Origin: Eubacterium sp.
Lineage (GTDB): Bacteria > Bacillota > Clostridia > Lachnospirales > Lachnospiraceae
Assembly (NCBI GenBank): GCA_003486385.1
Contig: DNFT01000090.1
Location: forward strand, 1 to 19,666
Direction: 5' to 3'
Length of the DNA: 19,666 bases
Below are positions 13,075 through 19,666 of this stretch, piece by piece (the stretch's first letter is position 1; each line of letters opens with the position of its first letter). The notes under the pieces were generated by a model, which had not been told where the DNA came from, did not search any database, and saw only the letters and a list, made by a program, of their open reading frames with translations. Both the position numbers and the translations under genes were made by a program.

Positions 13075-13917
13075 CTAATTCTCATGGTACTTTTCTATCG
13101 TATAGAAATAGCTCATGTCCTCCATTCTGCGGCAGAAAAGAGTATCCGTCTTTTCCTCCGTGCTTCCCTCCTTGACACCTCTCCAGTAGTAATTCATATC
13201 CACATCCGGGTCAAAGGTGTAAGCTTCACCTCCTAAATTGACATACAGCCAACAGTGAGGCGTTGTTCCTCCATTATATGAGGATACCTGTCCTGAAAGC
13301 AGGTGTGCATCATAGCCAAGATATCTCATAATATACATAAAGGCTGATGAATAATTATAGCAGCAGCCCTGATATGTATTAAACAAATCCGTTGCCCACA
13401 ATACCTCCTCGGGAGTTGTCTCCGGGTCTGATGTCGAATACTTTCCGGCATCCACATTCATTCCCCTGTTATATGTTATTCTCTTTATAAACCATACATA
13501 TATGCTGTGAACCTTCTGGTAAGGTGACATATCATCCGATATTGTACCCTCATTCTTAAGCATGGTCATATACGCTTCGATAAGTCTGTCAAGCTCCTCA
13601 TAACCCGATGTTGCCGGATTGAGCGGCTCATTGTTGAGTAAATCCCACGGCTTGACTTCCTCCACAGGCGGTTGTGTTGTCTCTGTGACAGGCTCCGTTG
13701 TTGTCTCCGTGACAGCCTCCGTTGTTGTCTCTGTGACAGTCTCCTCTTTAGCAGGCTCCGTTGTGCCGGTATTTTCCTGTGACTGCGTGTTATCCGCAGA
13801 GGAAAGAATTATATCCCCACCCTCACCGGGCTTCTTACTGCATCCGGCTGCAAATATCATGCCCATCACAAGGAAAAAAAACATATATGAAGCCTTTTTC
13901 ATTCCTATTCTCTTCAT
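13075..13917 (-). CDS. Transglutaminase-like domain lipoprotein
   Basis: This 280-residue lipoprotein has a signal peptide ending in the lipobox FAAGC (Cys26). A disordered linker (35-90) contains an 8-residue repeat, VTETTTEA/P. The transglutaminase-like core is at about residues 130-245. It has QGCCYNYSSAFMYIMRYLG with the likely nucleophile Cys186, TPHCWLYV with His221, and YTFDPDVD with Asp236, giving a complete Cys-His-Asp triad. Such domains act as cysteine proteases or amidases, or cross-linkers; the substrate is unknown, perhaps a cell-wall or surface protein. ATG at 13917 has GGAGG eight bases upstream; the TTG at 13932 overlaps that site. It follows the small lipoprotein gene by 34 bases and is probably cotranscribed with it. 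Confidence 0.88.
   Translation of the reverse strand: MKRIGMKKASYMFFFLVMGMIFAAGCSKKPGEGGDIILSSADNTQSQENTGTTEPAKEETVTETTTEAVTETTTEPVTETTQPPVEEVKPWDLLNNEPLNPATSGYEELDRLIEAYMTMLKNEGTISDDMSPYQKVHSIYVWFIKRITYNRGMNVDAGKYSTSDPETTPEEVLWATDLFNTYQGCCYNYSSAFMYIMRYLGYDAHLLSGQVSSYNGGTTPHCWLYVNLGGEAYTFDPDVDMNYYWRGVKEGSTEEKTDTLFCRRMEDMSYFYTIEKYHEN
13676..13747 (-). repeat. Three tandem 24-bp repeats inside the transglutaminase-like gene
   Basis: Units start at 13676, 13700 and 13724 and differ at only a few positions (GTTGTCTCYGTGACAG on the plus strand). They keep the reading frame and encode the TETTTE linker repeat. The copy number could vary by slippage without a frameshift, changing linker length. Confidence 0.85.
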
Positions 13918-13951
13918 AATAATTTCCTCCAATGGTTGTGTATAAAATGAA

Positions 13952-14455
13952 TTATTTTACATCCATTCCGTATCCGTAGTATTGTACCACATCATTTAAA
14001 ATAAAGAAATATATATATTTCGTATCATCCTGATAATATTCGTACATTTTTCCCGAAACAGTATAGTCCTTGCCGTAGGCTGCCTCGATATCCTCAAGTG
14101 TGCTTCCGACACCGACTCCCTTATCAGTCTTGATTGTCTCAGAGGACACATTTACATCCTGAATGTAATCCCCATCGGTCTTAGGATACGTTGTAATCTC
14201 ATAGCCATCGTATGTGAACACCTTATCAAGCCCCTCAAAATAGCAGCTTGCCGCCTCCATATACTGTAATGTCTCCGGCATTCCCTCATCATCTGCAGAA
14301 AATTTCTCACCGGGTGTAAGAAGGACGCTGCCATTGTTAAAGCCGAAGCTTCCACCATCGTCTTTCTTACCACATGCCGCAAGTGTGAATACCGCCATGA
14401 GCATGACAGCAGCCAACGCTATATTTTTTCTTATACTTTTCTTAATATTGTGCAT
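13952..14455 (-). CDS. Small lipoprotein of unknown function
   Basis: This 167-residue protein has a signal peptide (IRKNIALAAVMLMAVFTLAAC) with lipobox LAAC (Cys28). The mature part contains SCYFEGLDKVFTYDGYEITTYP and then a segment ending GSTLEDIEAAYGKDY, followed by an aromatic-rich end (YEYYQDDTKYIYFFILNDVV). The GSTLEDIEAAYG segment resembles the 'G(S/D)T..DV...YG' element of many small BLA/SmpA-like beta proteins, but no family can be named with certainty. ATG is preceded by GAGG. It lies between the SGNH-like gene (85 bases upstream) and the transglutaminase-like lipoprotein, so a surface role with them is plausible. Confidence 0.8.
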   Translation of the reverse strand: MHNIKKSIRKNIALAAVMLMAVFTLAACGKKDDGGSFGFNNGSVLLTPGEKFSADDEGMPETLQYMEAASCYFEGLDKVFTYDGYEITTYPKTDGDYIQDVNVSSETIKTDKGVGVGSTLEDIEAAYGKDYTVSGKMYEYYQDDTKYIYFFILNDVVQYYGYGMDVK

Positions 14456-14540
14456 AAAACCTCTTTCTGCCGCCTAAGCAAATCTGCGGCTTTTAATATT
14501 GCCCTTATATTCCCCTTCCTTGGAAATATACATTATCTTT

Positions 14541-16091
14541 CTAATCTTGTAAAGTAAGACTTACCGGAATTTCTGTGTACTCATTTCCATTTTTTACAAT
14601 AAATGCATAACAAAAATTTTCTAATCCGGCTTCTGATATATCGGCATTTTCCGGCTCAAGATAAAGAGTAAAATTCCCCTCCTCACCCGGAATAAGCTGA
14701 TAAACTGCTGTTGCACCGGCGGCTTCATCCACTATTTTCAGATACATATACGCGTAAGGCTTAAGCACATCACTGCTGCCGGTCAGCTCAATAAGACCAT
14801 CCGCTGTTGTGTTGAGCCGGACCACGGCGGTGGCTATACCGTCCACGCTGTCTACACTGTCTGCGGCGCCCGCTGCTGTTCCCTCTGCCGTTGTGCCTCC
14901 TGCTGTTATTCCTTCATTTTCCGTCCGCACTGTCACTCCATCCATAACAGCTGCTTCCCCCTGAACGCTGTATGCGTCCGCAAGATTCCATGACGGAATA
15001 ACCGGCGTATATACCAGCAGATTCTTGAGATTTCTCTCTACCAGCTCAACTGCCACCAGCTCAGCTTCCGACACAGCCTGATATATATTATACGGAATTT
15101 CTCTCTTCGCTGTCAGCGAAGTATACTCGTTGGCAAAGAACCAGTACAATGCATTTCCGAAGGAATCGCGGAACAGCGCTGCGCTTTTATCCACAGCCGC
15201 CACATTATTCTTAGTAGTTATCACCAGATCATCCACACCGCGGAAGCGGTTCAGGTACTCAAAGCTCTCCTCTACATCAAATTCAACCTGCTCATCCTTG
15301 ACCTGTGACCCCGGAAGCAGCATAGACTGTAAATCGCCCGAGAAATTGTTTTTTATACTATATGGCAGTCCGCTGTAGTGTGTATAACCGGAATAAGCTT
15401 CACCATATACGTCCGAAAGCTTCTTAGCCATAGCTTCATAGGCGACTGCCGCACCATAATTGTTCCAGTGCGAATCCAGCTTGTGATATAGCAGCACTCC
15501 CGTAAGCTTTGCAAATGCCAGTTCATTCTTAAGCTGTACCGTGTTCACGCCAAGTGCGGTCAGCCTGTCATACAGAAGCTCATAATTGCCCTGTCCGTCT
15601 TCTTCTATATAATAGTACGGCATATATTCGCCATACACCGACATCTTGTCAGGCGCAGATACGAATATGAACTCTCCGTCCTCTCTCTCAACGTACTCCT
15701 GCATCATCGACAGGATTGCACCCATGCGCTCTATTGCCACCTCATCCAGCACGCTCGTCCCAAGAAAATCGCCGAGCGCCCTGCCGTAGAACAGCCAGCC
15801 ATCCTCACCAACTATCACGTCCGTCTGCCCGGAGGTCTTAAAAATCGTCTCCTTAAGAACATTCTGCGCATATACCAGACTGTTTCTGAAGCCGAATTTC
15901 TGTGCAAAATACGAATCTATGTTTGCCGTAAGCTTAAGTCCATCCGACAGCGCCGGCTTATCCGCCTCCGTTTCATTTCCTATAGCCGCCTGCTTACCCG
16001 AAAACGTAAAAAGCGGCACTAGGCTGATTACAAGAAAAATGGCAATATATATTATATTTATCAGATTCTTTTTATTTATCCTATTTTTCAC
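14541..16091 (-). CDS. AlgJ/AlgX-like SGNH (DHHW) protein, partner of the MBOAT acyltransferase
   Basis: This 516-residue protein has an N-terminal membrane segment (residues 11-30) and an external domain. EDGWLFYGRA (96-105) is typical of AlgJ/DHHW proteins. KLDSHWNNYGA (204-214) carries Asp206 and His208, and FRDSFGNAL (308-316) carries Ser310, together forming the SGNH-like catalytic set. Relatives transfer acetyl groups, received through the membrane from an MBOAT protein, to an exported polysaccharide. A Gly/Ala/Thr/Ser/Asp linker (about 395-425) leads to a C-terminal beta-rich extension of about 90 residues not expected in a minimal family member. GTG at 16091 was chosen for its GGGG RBS six bases away; in-frame ATGs up to 16118 lack one. 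The AlgI-like gene is directly upstream. Confidence 0.87.
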   Translation of the reverse strand: MKNRINKKNLINIIYIAIFLVISLVPLFTFSGKQAAIGNETEADKPALSDGLKLTANIDSYFAQKFGFRNSLVYAQNVLKETIFKTSGQTDVIVGEDGWLFYGRALGDFLGTSVLDEVAIERMGAILSMMQEYVEREDGEFIFVSAPDKMSVYGEYMPYYYIEEDGQGNYELLYDRLTALGVNTVQLKNELAFAKLTGVLLYHKLDSHWNNYGAAVAYEAMAKKLSDVYGEAYSGYTHYSGLPYSIKNNFSGDLQSMLLPGSQVKDEQVEFDVEESFEYLNRFRGVDDLVITTKNNVAAVDKSAALFRDSFGNALYWFFANEYTSLTAKREIPYNIYQAVSEAELVAVELVERNLKNLLVYTPVIPSWNLADAYSVQGEAAVMDGVTVRTENEGITAGGTTAEGTAAGAADSVDSVDGIATAVVRLNTTADGLIELTGSSDVLKPYAYMYLKIVDEAAGATAVYQLIPGEEGNFTLYLEPENADISEAGLENFCYAFIVKNGNEYTEIPVSLTLQD

Positions 16092-16119
16092 ACCTATCCC
16101 CATTTCCATACTGCACATT

Positions 16120-16140
16120 ACGGCGCGCAGCCGGCGCCGT
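16120..16140 (-). other. GC-rich hairpin at the junction of the MBOAT and SGNH genes
   Basis: ACGGCGC and GCGCCGT pair perfectly over 7 bp with a 7-base loop, between the MBOAT stop and the SGNH start. No T-run follows on the minus strand, so it is not a normal terminator. It may stabilise the upstream message or modulate the second gene. Confidence 0.5.
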
Positions 16141-16183
16141 GCCTGTAAAAATCTGTTTTACCGGTTTAAGAAAGCTTCTGCCG

Positions 16184-17614
16184 TCAAAACCTGAAATATA
16201 TGAACGGATTATAGCTTCCAGCCGCAAGCTCCATAATACACAGAAGATATAAAACCACGGACGCCGCCATCCCCGCATACCCTGTCACCTTGTTTTCCGG
16301 CAGCCTCTTAAGAACCGGTGTACATGCAGCCACCGCTATGAATGTGGTTATTATAAAAAGAGGGCTCATAACCGATACGGCCGTCATCACGCCTGTGTGT
16401 GTCGCGTTAAATGCGAACATATTGGCTATAAAATGCCCTGCCTGCGCCATATTGTCAGCCCTGAATATGACAAAGCCTATCGTGATGGCAAGAAGCGTGT
16501 AGACATGTCCGGCAATGCTTAAAAATACATTTTTCTTCGCCGGCTGATTGTCTATGAGTACCTCCGCCGCATTCTCGTTACTGCGCGGCTTTTTTTCCTT
16601 GACCAGAGCCGTCTCCAGCATGGTTAGAAGCCCATGGTATATTCCCCACACCACAAATGTCCAGTTCGCCCCATGCCAGATTCCTGTACATAAAAATACA
16701 AAAAATCTGTTAAAGAGCGTTCTTGCCTTCCCCTTTCTGTTGCCGCCCAGCGGGAAATACAGATATTCCCTGAACCACGAGGTGAGCGATATATGCCATT
16801 TTTTCCAGAACTGCCTCACAGAGGACGCGGTATACGGATAGTCGAAATTTTCCGGAAATGTAAATCCGAACATCCTACCCATTCCTACAGCCATATCACT
16901 GTAGCCTGAAAAGTCAAAATATATCTGAAAAAGGTAGCATACAGCTCCCACCCATGCCGAAGCTGTGTCGAGCTGTGCCATGTCAAGTGCGAACATCTTG
17001 TCCACCGCTACAGCCATCACATTGGCGATGAGCATTTTCTTAGAAAGACCTATTATGAATCTGCGAATTCCGGCTGAGATTTCCTCCGCGCCCACCTGTC
17101 TGTCCCTTAGCTGCTCTCTCACTGAATTATACTTTACTATAGGTCCTGCGACGAGCTGCGGAAACAGGCAGATATACAGCATCACATCGAAAAAGCTTCC
17201 CGGACGATTCTCATCATCCCGGTATGTATCTATAACATACGACATCGCCTGGAATGTATAGAAGGATATTCCTATCGGCATACTGATTCCGGGCTCCTTT
17301 ATATTGATGAACGGAAGGGCATTGAGTGACTGCACTATGAATCCGGCATACTTAAATACAATAAGGAATGCAAGATTGATAACCACACCGGCCGCCAGCA
17401 CCGGCTTTCTGCCCCACACGAACCTGCCGAGCACGAAATTAACCAGTATCGACAGGAGCAGCAGCAGAATATATGCAGGCTCACCCCATGCATAGAATAA
17501 CAGACTTGCCACTATCAACAATATATTTCTGACCGTGGTGTTCCGAATTGCCGTGTGCAGTATAAAAACTATCGGCAGAAATGCAAATAAAAAAACAGCT
17601 GAAGAAAAGACCAT
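16184..17614 (-). CDS. MBOAT-family O-acyltransferase (AlgI/DltB/PatA type)
   Basis: This 476-residue multi-pass membrane protein moves acyl (usually acetyl) groups across the membrane for attachment to an extracytoplasmic polymer. FSSAVFLFAFLPIVFILH and FYAWGEP at the N-terminus are typical of AlgI. GISFYTFQAMSYVIDTYR (115-132), FDFSGYSDMAVGMGRMFGF (233-251), and WHISLTSWFREYLYFPLGGN (273-292) follow in family order. GIWHGANWTFVVWGIYHG (311-328) contains the catalytic His314. ATG follows AGAGGTGA. A good sigma-A promoter lies just upstream. The SGNH-like partner follows directly, as in alginate and PatA/PatB systems. No polysaccharide synthase is in the window, so the acetylated substrate is unknown. 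Confidence 0.95.
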   Translation of the reverse strand: MVFSSAVFLFAFLPIVFILHTAIRNTTVRNILLIVASLLFYAWGEPAYILLLLLSILVNFVLGRFVWGRKPVLAAGVVINLAFLIVFKYAGFIVQSLNALPFINIKEPGISMPIGISFYTFQAMSYVIDTYRDDENRPGSFFDVMLYICLFPQLVAGPIVKYNSVREQLRDRQVGAEEISAGIRRFIIGLSKKMLIANVMAVAVDKMFALDMAQLDTASAWVGAVCYLFQIYFDFSGYSDMAVGMGRMFGFTFPENFDYPYTASSVRQFWKKWHISLTSWFREYLYFPLGGNRKGKARTLFNRFFVFLCTGIWHGANWTFVVWGIYHGLLTMLETALVKEKKPRSNENAAEVLIDNQPAKKNVFLSIAGHVYTLLAITIGFVIFRADNMAQAGHFIANMFAFNATHTGVMTAVSVMSPLFIITTFIAVAACTPVLKRLPENKVTGYAGMAASVVLYLLCIMELAAGSYNPFIYFRF

Positions 17615-17646
17615 TTTTCACCTCTTATTTCATGTAAATATAATCC

Positions 17647-17675
17647 ATTATATACACCGCGACTTTTCAATACAA
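17647..17675 (-). promoter_or_regulatory. Sigma-A promoter of the MBOAT operon
   Basis: On the minus strand TTGTAT (17670-17675), a 17-base spacer and a perfect TATAAT (17647-17652) lie about 32 bases before the start codon. This is the best vegetative promoter seen in the window. Confidence 0.7.
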
Positions 17676-17700
17676 GTGAAATCTTAGAGCATGAAAAATT

Positions 17701-18759
17701 TCACCCATTGGAGCTCCGCGTGCTGTTTTCCTGCTTCCGGTTTATGAAGGTCACCAGCTCCCTGATTAGTATAAATGCCAGCGGTCCTGTTATAACGCCC
17801 GCCACGCCGAACAGCACCAGCCCCACATACACGGCGGCTAACATTCCGAGCGGGTGTGTGCCTAAGCCCTTTCCCATGAGCTTCGGTTCAAGATATTCGC
17901 GCACGACGTAGCTTATAAAACACATTGCAAGAAGAACCGCCGCATATCTGTAGCTGCCGCACAGCACGCACACCACCGCCCACGGCATGAGGATAGTTCC
18001 TGTCCCGAACACAGGAAGGGCATCGACAAGCCCCAGCACGATTCCGAGCAGAAGCCAGTATGGGTTTCTCAGCCACAGGAGCCCCACACCGCAGATTACC
18101 ATTGTGATGGTCATTATTATCAACTGTGTTTTGATAAATGTATATATAATCTTTCCTGTTCTGGTATAGAAAAAATCGAACTCCTCCGCATACTGTGACG
18201 TTCCTGCCGCCTCTAACATCCTGTCATAATCCTTCATAAAAAAATATAATGCCATAAAGAATATCACAAACACACCTGAGAAGGTTATGAAGCCTTTGAA
18301 AGCCCCGATTGAGCCACCCATTATTGACGGCATGATTTTATCTCTCGCGCTCTCCATAAGCCCTATGATTCCCGAGTCAATATACGCCAGCGTGGTTCCG
18401 CCCGCAAAGCCCATGAAGCCGTCCACGCCCCCACAAAAGCTGCACATTCCGTCATTTATATAAGCATAATACACATCATAATTATCTATAACTTTTTTTA
18501 TCTGTGCAACGAGAAGACCACCGAGCAGCCACAATACTGCCGCAATCATGCCGCCCCAGAAAATCATCAGCACCACCGCAGCAATGCTTCTTTTCAATCT
18601 CAGCCTTCTGTTTAACAGCCGCACCTGTCCATTCATTCCCGCCGCCAGCAAAAAAGCAATAATAAAAGGAGCTGCCAGCGGCATAATATACTTAAATATC
18701 AGATATACAACTGCTGTAACTCCTATACATATTATTATATTTCTCTTATCTGCGCTCAT
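17701..18759 (-). CDS. AI-2E family membrane protein, probably YtvI-like sporulation protein
   Basis: This 352-residue protein has about seven to eight membrane segments. The C-terminal family core reads GLVDALPVFGTGTILMPWAV, then VVREYLEPKLMGKGLGTHPL and VGLVLFGVAGVITGPLAFIL. The DALPVFGTGT...PWA form is closer to YtvI, the sporulation-associated branch, than to transporters such as TqsA or PerM. YtvI is made in sporulating Bacillus, but its cargo is unknown; transport of autoinducer-2 should not be assumed. ATG follows GGAGGGTGGT. It is separated from the MBOAT gene by 86 bases holding a promoter, and from the pseudouridine synthase gene by 78 bases with only a weak hairpin, so it may be cotranscribed with the latter. 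Confidence 0.85.
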   Translation of the reverse strand: MSADKRNIIICIGVTAVVYLIFKYIMPLAAPFIIAFLLAAGMNGQVRLLNRRLRLKRSIAAVVLMIFWGGMIAAVLWLLGGLLVAQIKKVIDNYDVYYAYINDGMCSFCGGVDGFMGFAGGTTLAYIDSGIIGLMESARDKIMPSIMGGSIGAFKGFITFSGVFVIFFMALYFFMKDYDRMLEAAGTSQYAEEFDFFYTRTGKIIYTFIKTQLIIMTITMVICGVGLLWLRNPYWLLLGIVLGLVDALPVFGTGTILMPWAVVCVLCGSYRYAAVLLAMCFISYVVREYLEPKLMGKGLGTHPLGMLAAVYVGLVLFGVAGVITGPLAFILIRELVTFINRKQENSTRSSNG

Positions 18760-18837
18760 ACCACCCTCCAGCCTGTGAGAGTAGTATTACCATAAACAGC
18801 ACCCTATATTCACATAAAACAGATGTCCGTTTACAGC

Positions 18838-19608
18838 TCAGATATTGTCCCTTTTACATAAATCCTCAGAAAACAGCGCAAAGCTCTTTCCCTTCGGAAT
18901 GACCTCAAATGTAAGTTTTTTTCTTGTTACCGGGTGTGAAAACACCAGTCTGTAGGAACACAGCGCAAGCGCCTCATCCCTGACGGCGCGCGAAGTATCT
19001 TTTATATTTTCCTCATCCGGTGTGACGCCATACTTTGTATCATTTAAGATTGGCATTCCCGCCTCGGACAACTGCACCCTTATCTGGTGATGCCGCCCGG
19101 TGTGAAGCTTCACCCTCAGCAAAGCAAGCTCTTCCCCGGCCTCAACGCCAAGCACCTGATACTCTAGCACTGCCTTCTTCGCACCATCCGTTCCCTCCGG
19201 CACAACACGCGACATATTTGTCCTTGAATCCTTCAGAAGATAATTTTCAAGGGTGATTACAGTGCGGTCGCCAAGCACCTTCTGTACATTCTCCATGCCC
19301 TTCCTATCCGTGACCTTCACCACGGCATAGTAGCACTTGTCAACCTCACCCTGCGTTATCTGTCTTGTGAGTGCCGCCGCCGCCTTGCTGTTCTTCGCAT
19401 ACAGCACAAGCCCCTCAACAGGTCTGTCAAGCCTGTTCACAGGAGCTATAAACGGTGCCCTATTCCCCTTCTTTCTCTCATAGGTCATAATTACACTCAC
19501 CATGTCCTGCGAAAAGCCCCTGTCCGACTGCGTCAGCACCCCGGACGGCTTGTGGCACACGCAGATGTCATCATCCTCATATACAATACATTCTTTAATA
19601 TCTCTCAT
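18838..19608 (-). CDS. RluA-family RNA pseudouridine synthase
   Basis: This 256-residue enzyme converts uridine to pseudouridine in rRNA or tRNA. The core starts at IVYEDDDICVCHKPSGVLTQ. PVNRLDRPVEGLVLYAK (57-72) contains catalytic Asp61, with Asn replacing the usual His of HRLD. KLHTGRHHQIRVQL and PILNDTKYG are the later conserved motifs. No S4 domain is present at the N-terminus, as in RluA/RluC-short members; the exact target base cannot be read from sequence. ATG at 19606-19608 was chosen because AAAGGA lies five bases upstream; the earlier in-frame ATG (19644) overlaps the end of an upstream gene remnant and has no RBS. Confidence 0.93.
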   Translation of the reverse strand: MRDIKECIVYEDDDICVCHKPSGVLTQSDRGFSQDMVSVIMTYERKKGNRAPFIAPVNRLDRPVEGLVLYAKNSKAAAALTRQITQGEVDKCYYAVVKVTDRKGMENVQKVLGDRTVITLENYLLKDSRTNMSRVVPEGTDGAKKAVLEYQVLGVEAGEELALLRVKLHTGRHHQIRVQLSEAGMPILNDTKYGVTPDEENIKDTSRAVRDEALALCSYRLVFSHPVTRKKLTFEVIPKGKSFALFSEDLCKRDNI

Positions 19609-19618
19609 AAAAGTCCTT

Positions 19619-19666
19619 TTACGCCTTGAATCTATACCCCACACCCCAGAAGTTCGGAAACTATCT
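19619..19666 (-). pseudogene. Possible 3' end of an OmpR-type response regulator with a frame break
   Basis: On the minus strand the last codons before TAA (19619-19621) read FWGVGYRFKA, the hallmark C-terminal end of OmpR/PhoB winged-helix regulators (typically ...T-V-W-G-V-G-Y-R-F). Five codons before that peptide the same frame has TAG. The next frame instead reads IVSELLGCGV and stops at 19632-19634. One extra base between IVSEL and WGVGYRFKA would explain this. Only 48 bases are visible, so this may be a true frameshift, a sequencing error or chance. Confidence 0.4.

Noticed and set aside
14469..14490. GCCGC/GCGGC hairpin followed by TTTT on the plus strand
   Set aside because: The stem is only 5 bp and no plus-strand gene precedes it, so a terminator is not supported.
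16120..16140. GC-rich palindrome as a terminator of the MBOAT gene
   Set aside because: No T-run follows on the minus strand, so it was listed only as a hairpin.

Overview
The window looks like the chromosome of a motile Lachnospiraceae-type (Clostridia) Firmicute that carries sporulation genes. This is an inference from several things. The flagellin has the conserved commensal-Firmicute ends. CsrA is directly next to flagellin. There are DUF3794+LysM (SipL-like), CotS-like and YtvI-like genes, a ProS of the zinc-finger-tailed short type, two Rpn/PD-(D/E)XK 'transposase' proteins, and good AGGAGG-type ribosome binding sites. No rRNA, tRNA, CRISPR array, prophage or classical IS element was seen. 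Every gene except one XRE regulator is on the minus strand, so the map reads right to left.

Left part (1-5529): a truncated Rpn-family nuclease gene runs off the left edge. Behind it are a 3 x 51-bp tandem repeat and a conserved non-coding block. Next come flagellin and csrA, whose shared leader holds hairpins presenting GGA, as expected for CsrA control of flagellin. An AT-rich divergent region separates csrA from a plus-strand XRE regulator. A second, different Rpn-family gene follows, and upstream of it lies a second copy of the same conserved non-coding block.

Middle (5530-13002): reading in transcription order, proS and cca form a translation/tRNA-maturation pair. They are followed by a CotS-like kinase fold protein, a membrane-anchored PEGA-repeat protein, a PrcB-like lipoprotein and a SipL-like DUF3794/LysM protein. 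The last four look like a spore-envelope or cell-envelope set. At both the CotS-like and SipL-like genes, a terminator-type hairpin carries the downstream ribosome binding site in its 3' arm, and its T-tract ends at a GTG start.

Right part (13075-19666): an RluA-family pseudouridine synthase and a YtvI-like AI-2E-family membrane protein come first in transcription order. A good promoter then precedes an AlgI-type MBOAT acyltransferase, an AlgJ/DHHW-type SGNH partner and two lipoproteins, one with a transglutaminase-like domain. This arrangement suggests O-acetylation of an exported polysaccharide together with surface lipoproteins. At the extreme right edge is the likely 3' end of an OmpR-type response regulator, apparently with a frame break just before its last residues.

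The least explained features are the non-coding block shared by two dissimilar Rpn genes, the paired hairpin/RBS/GTG junctions, and the CsrA-type leader of flagellin. No wholly new multi-gene system could be demonstrated from sequence alone.
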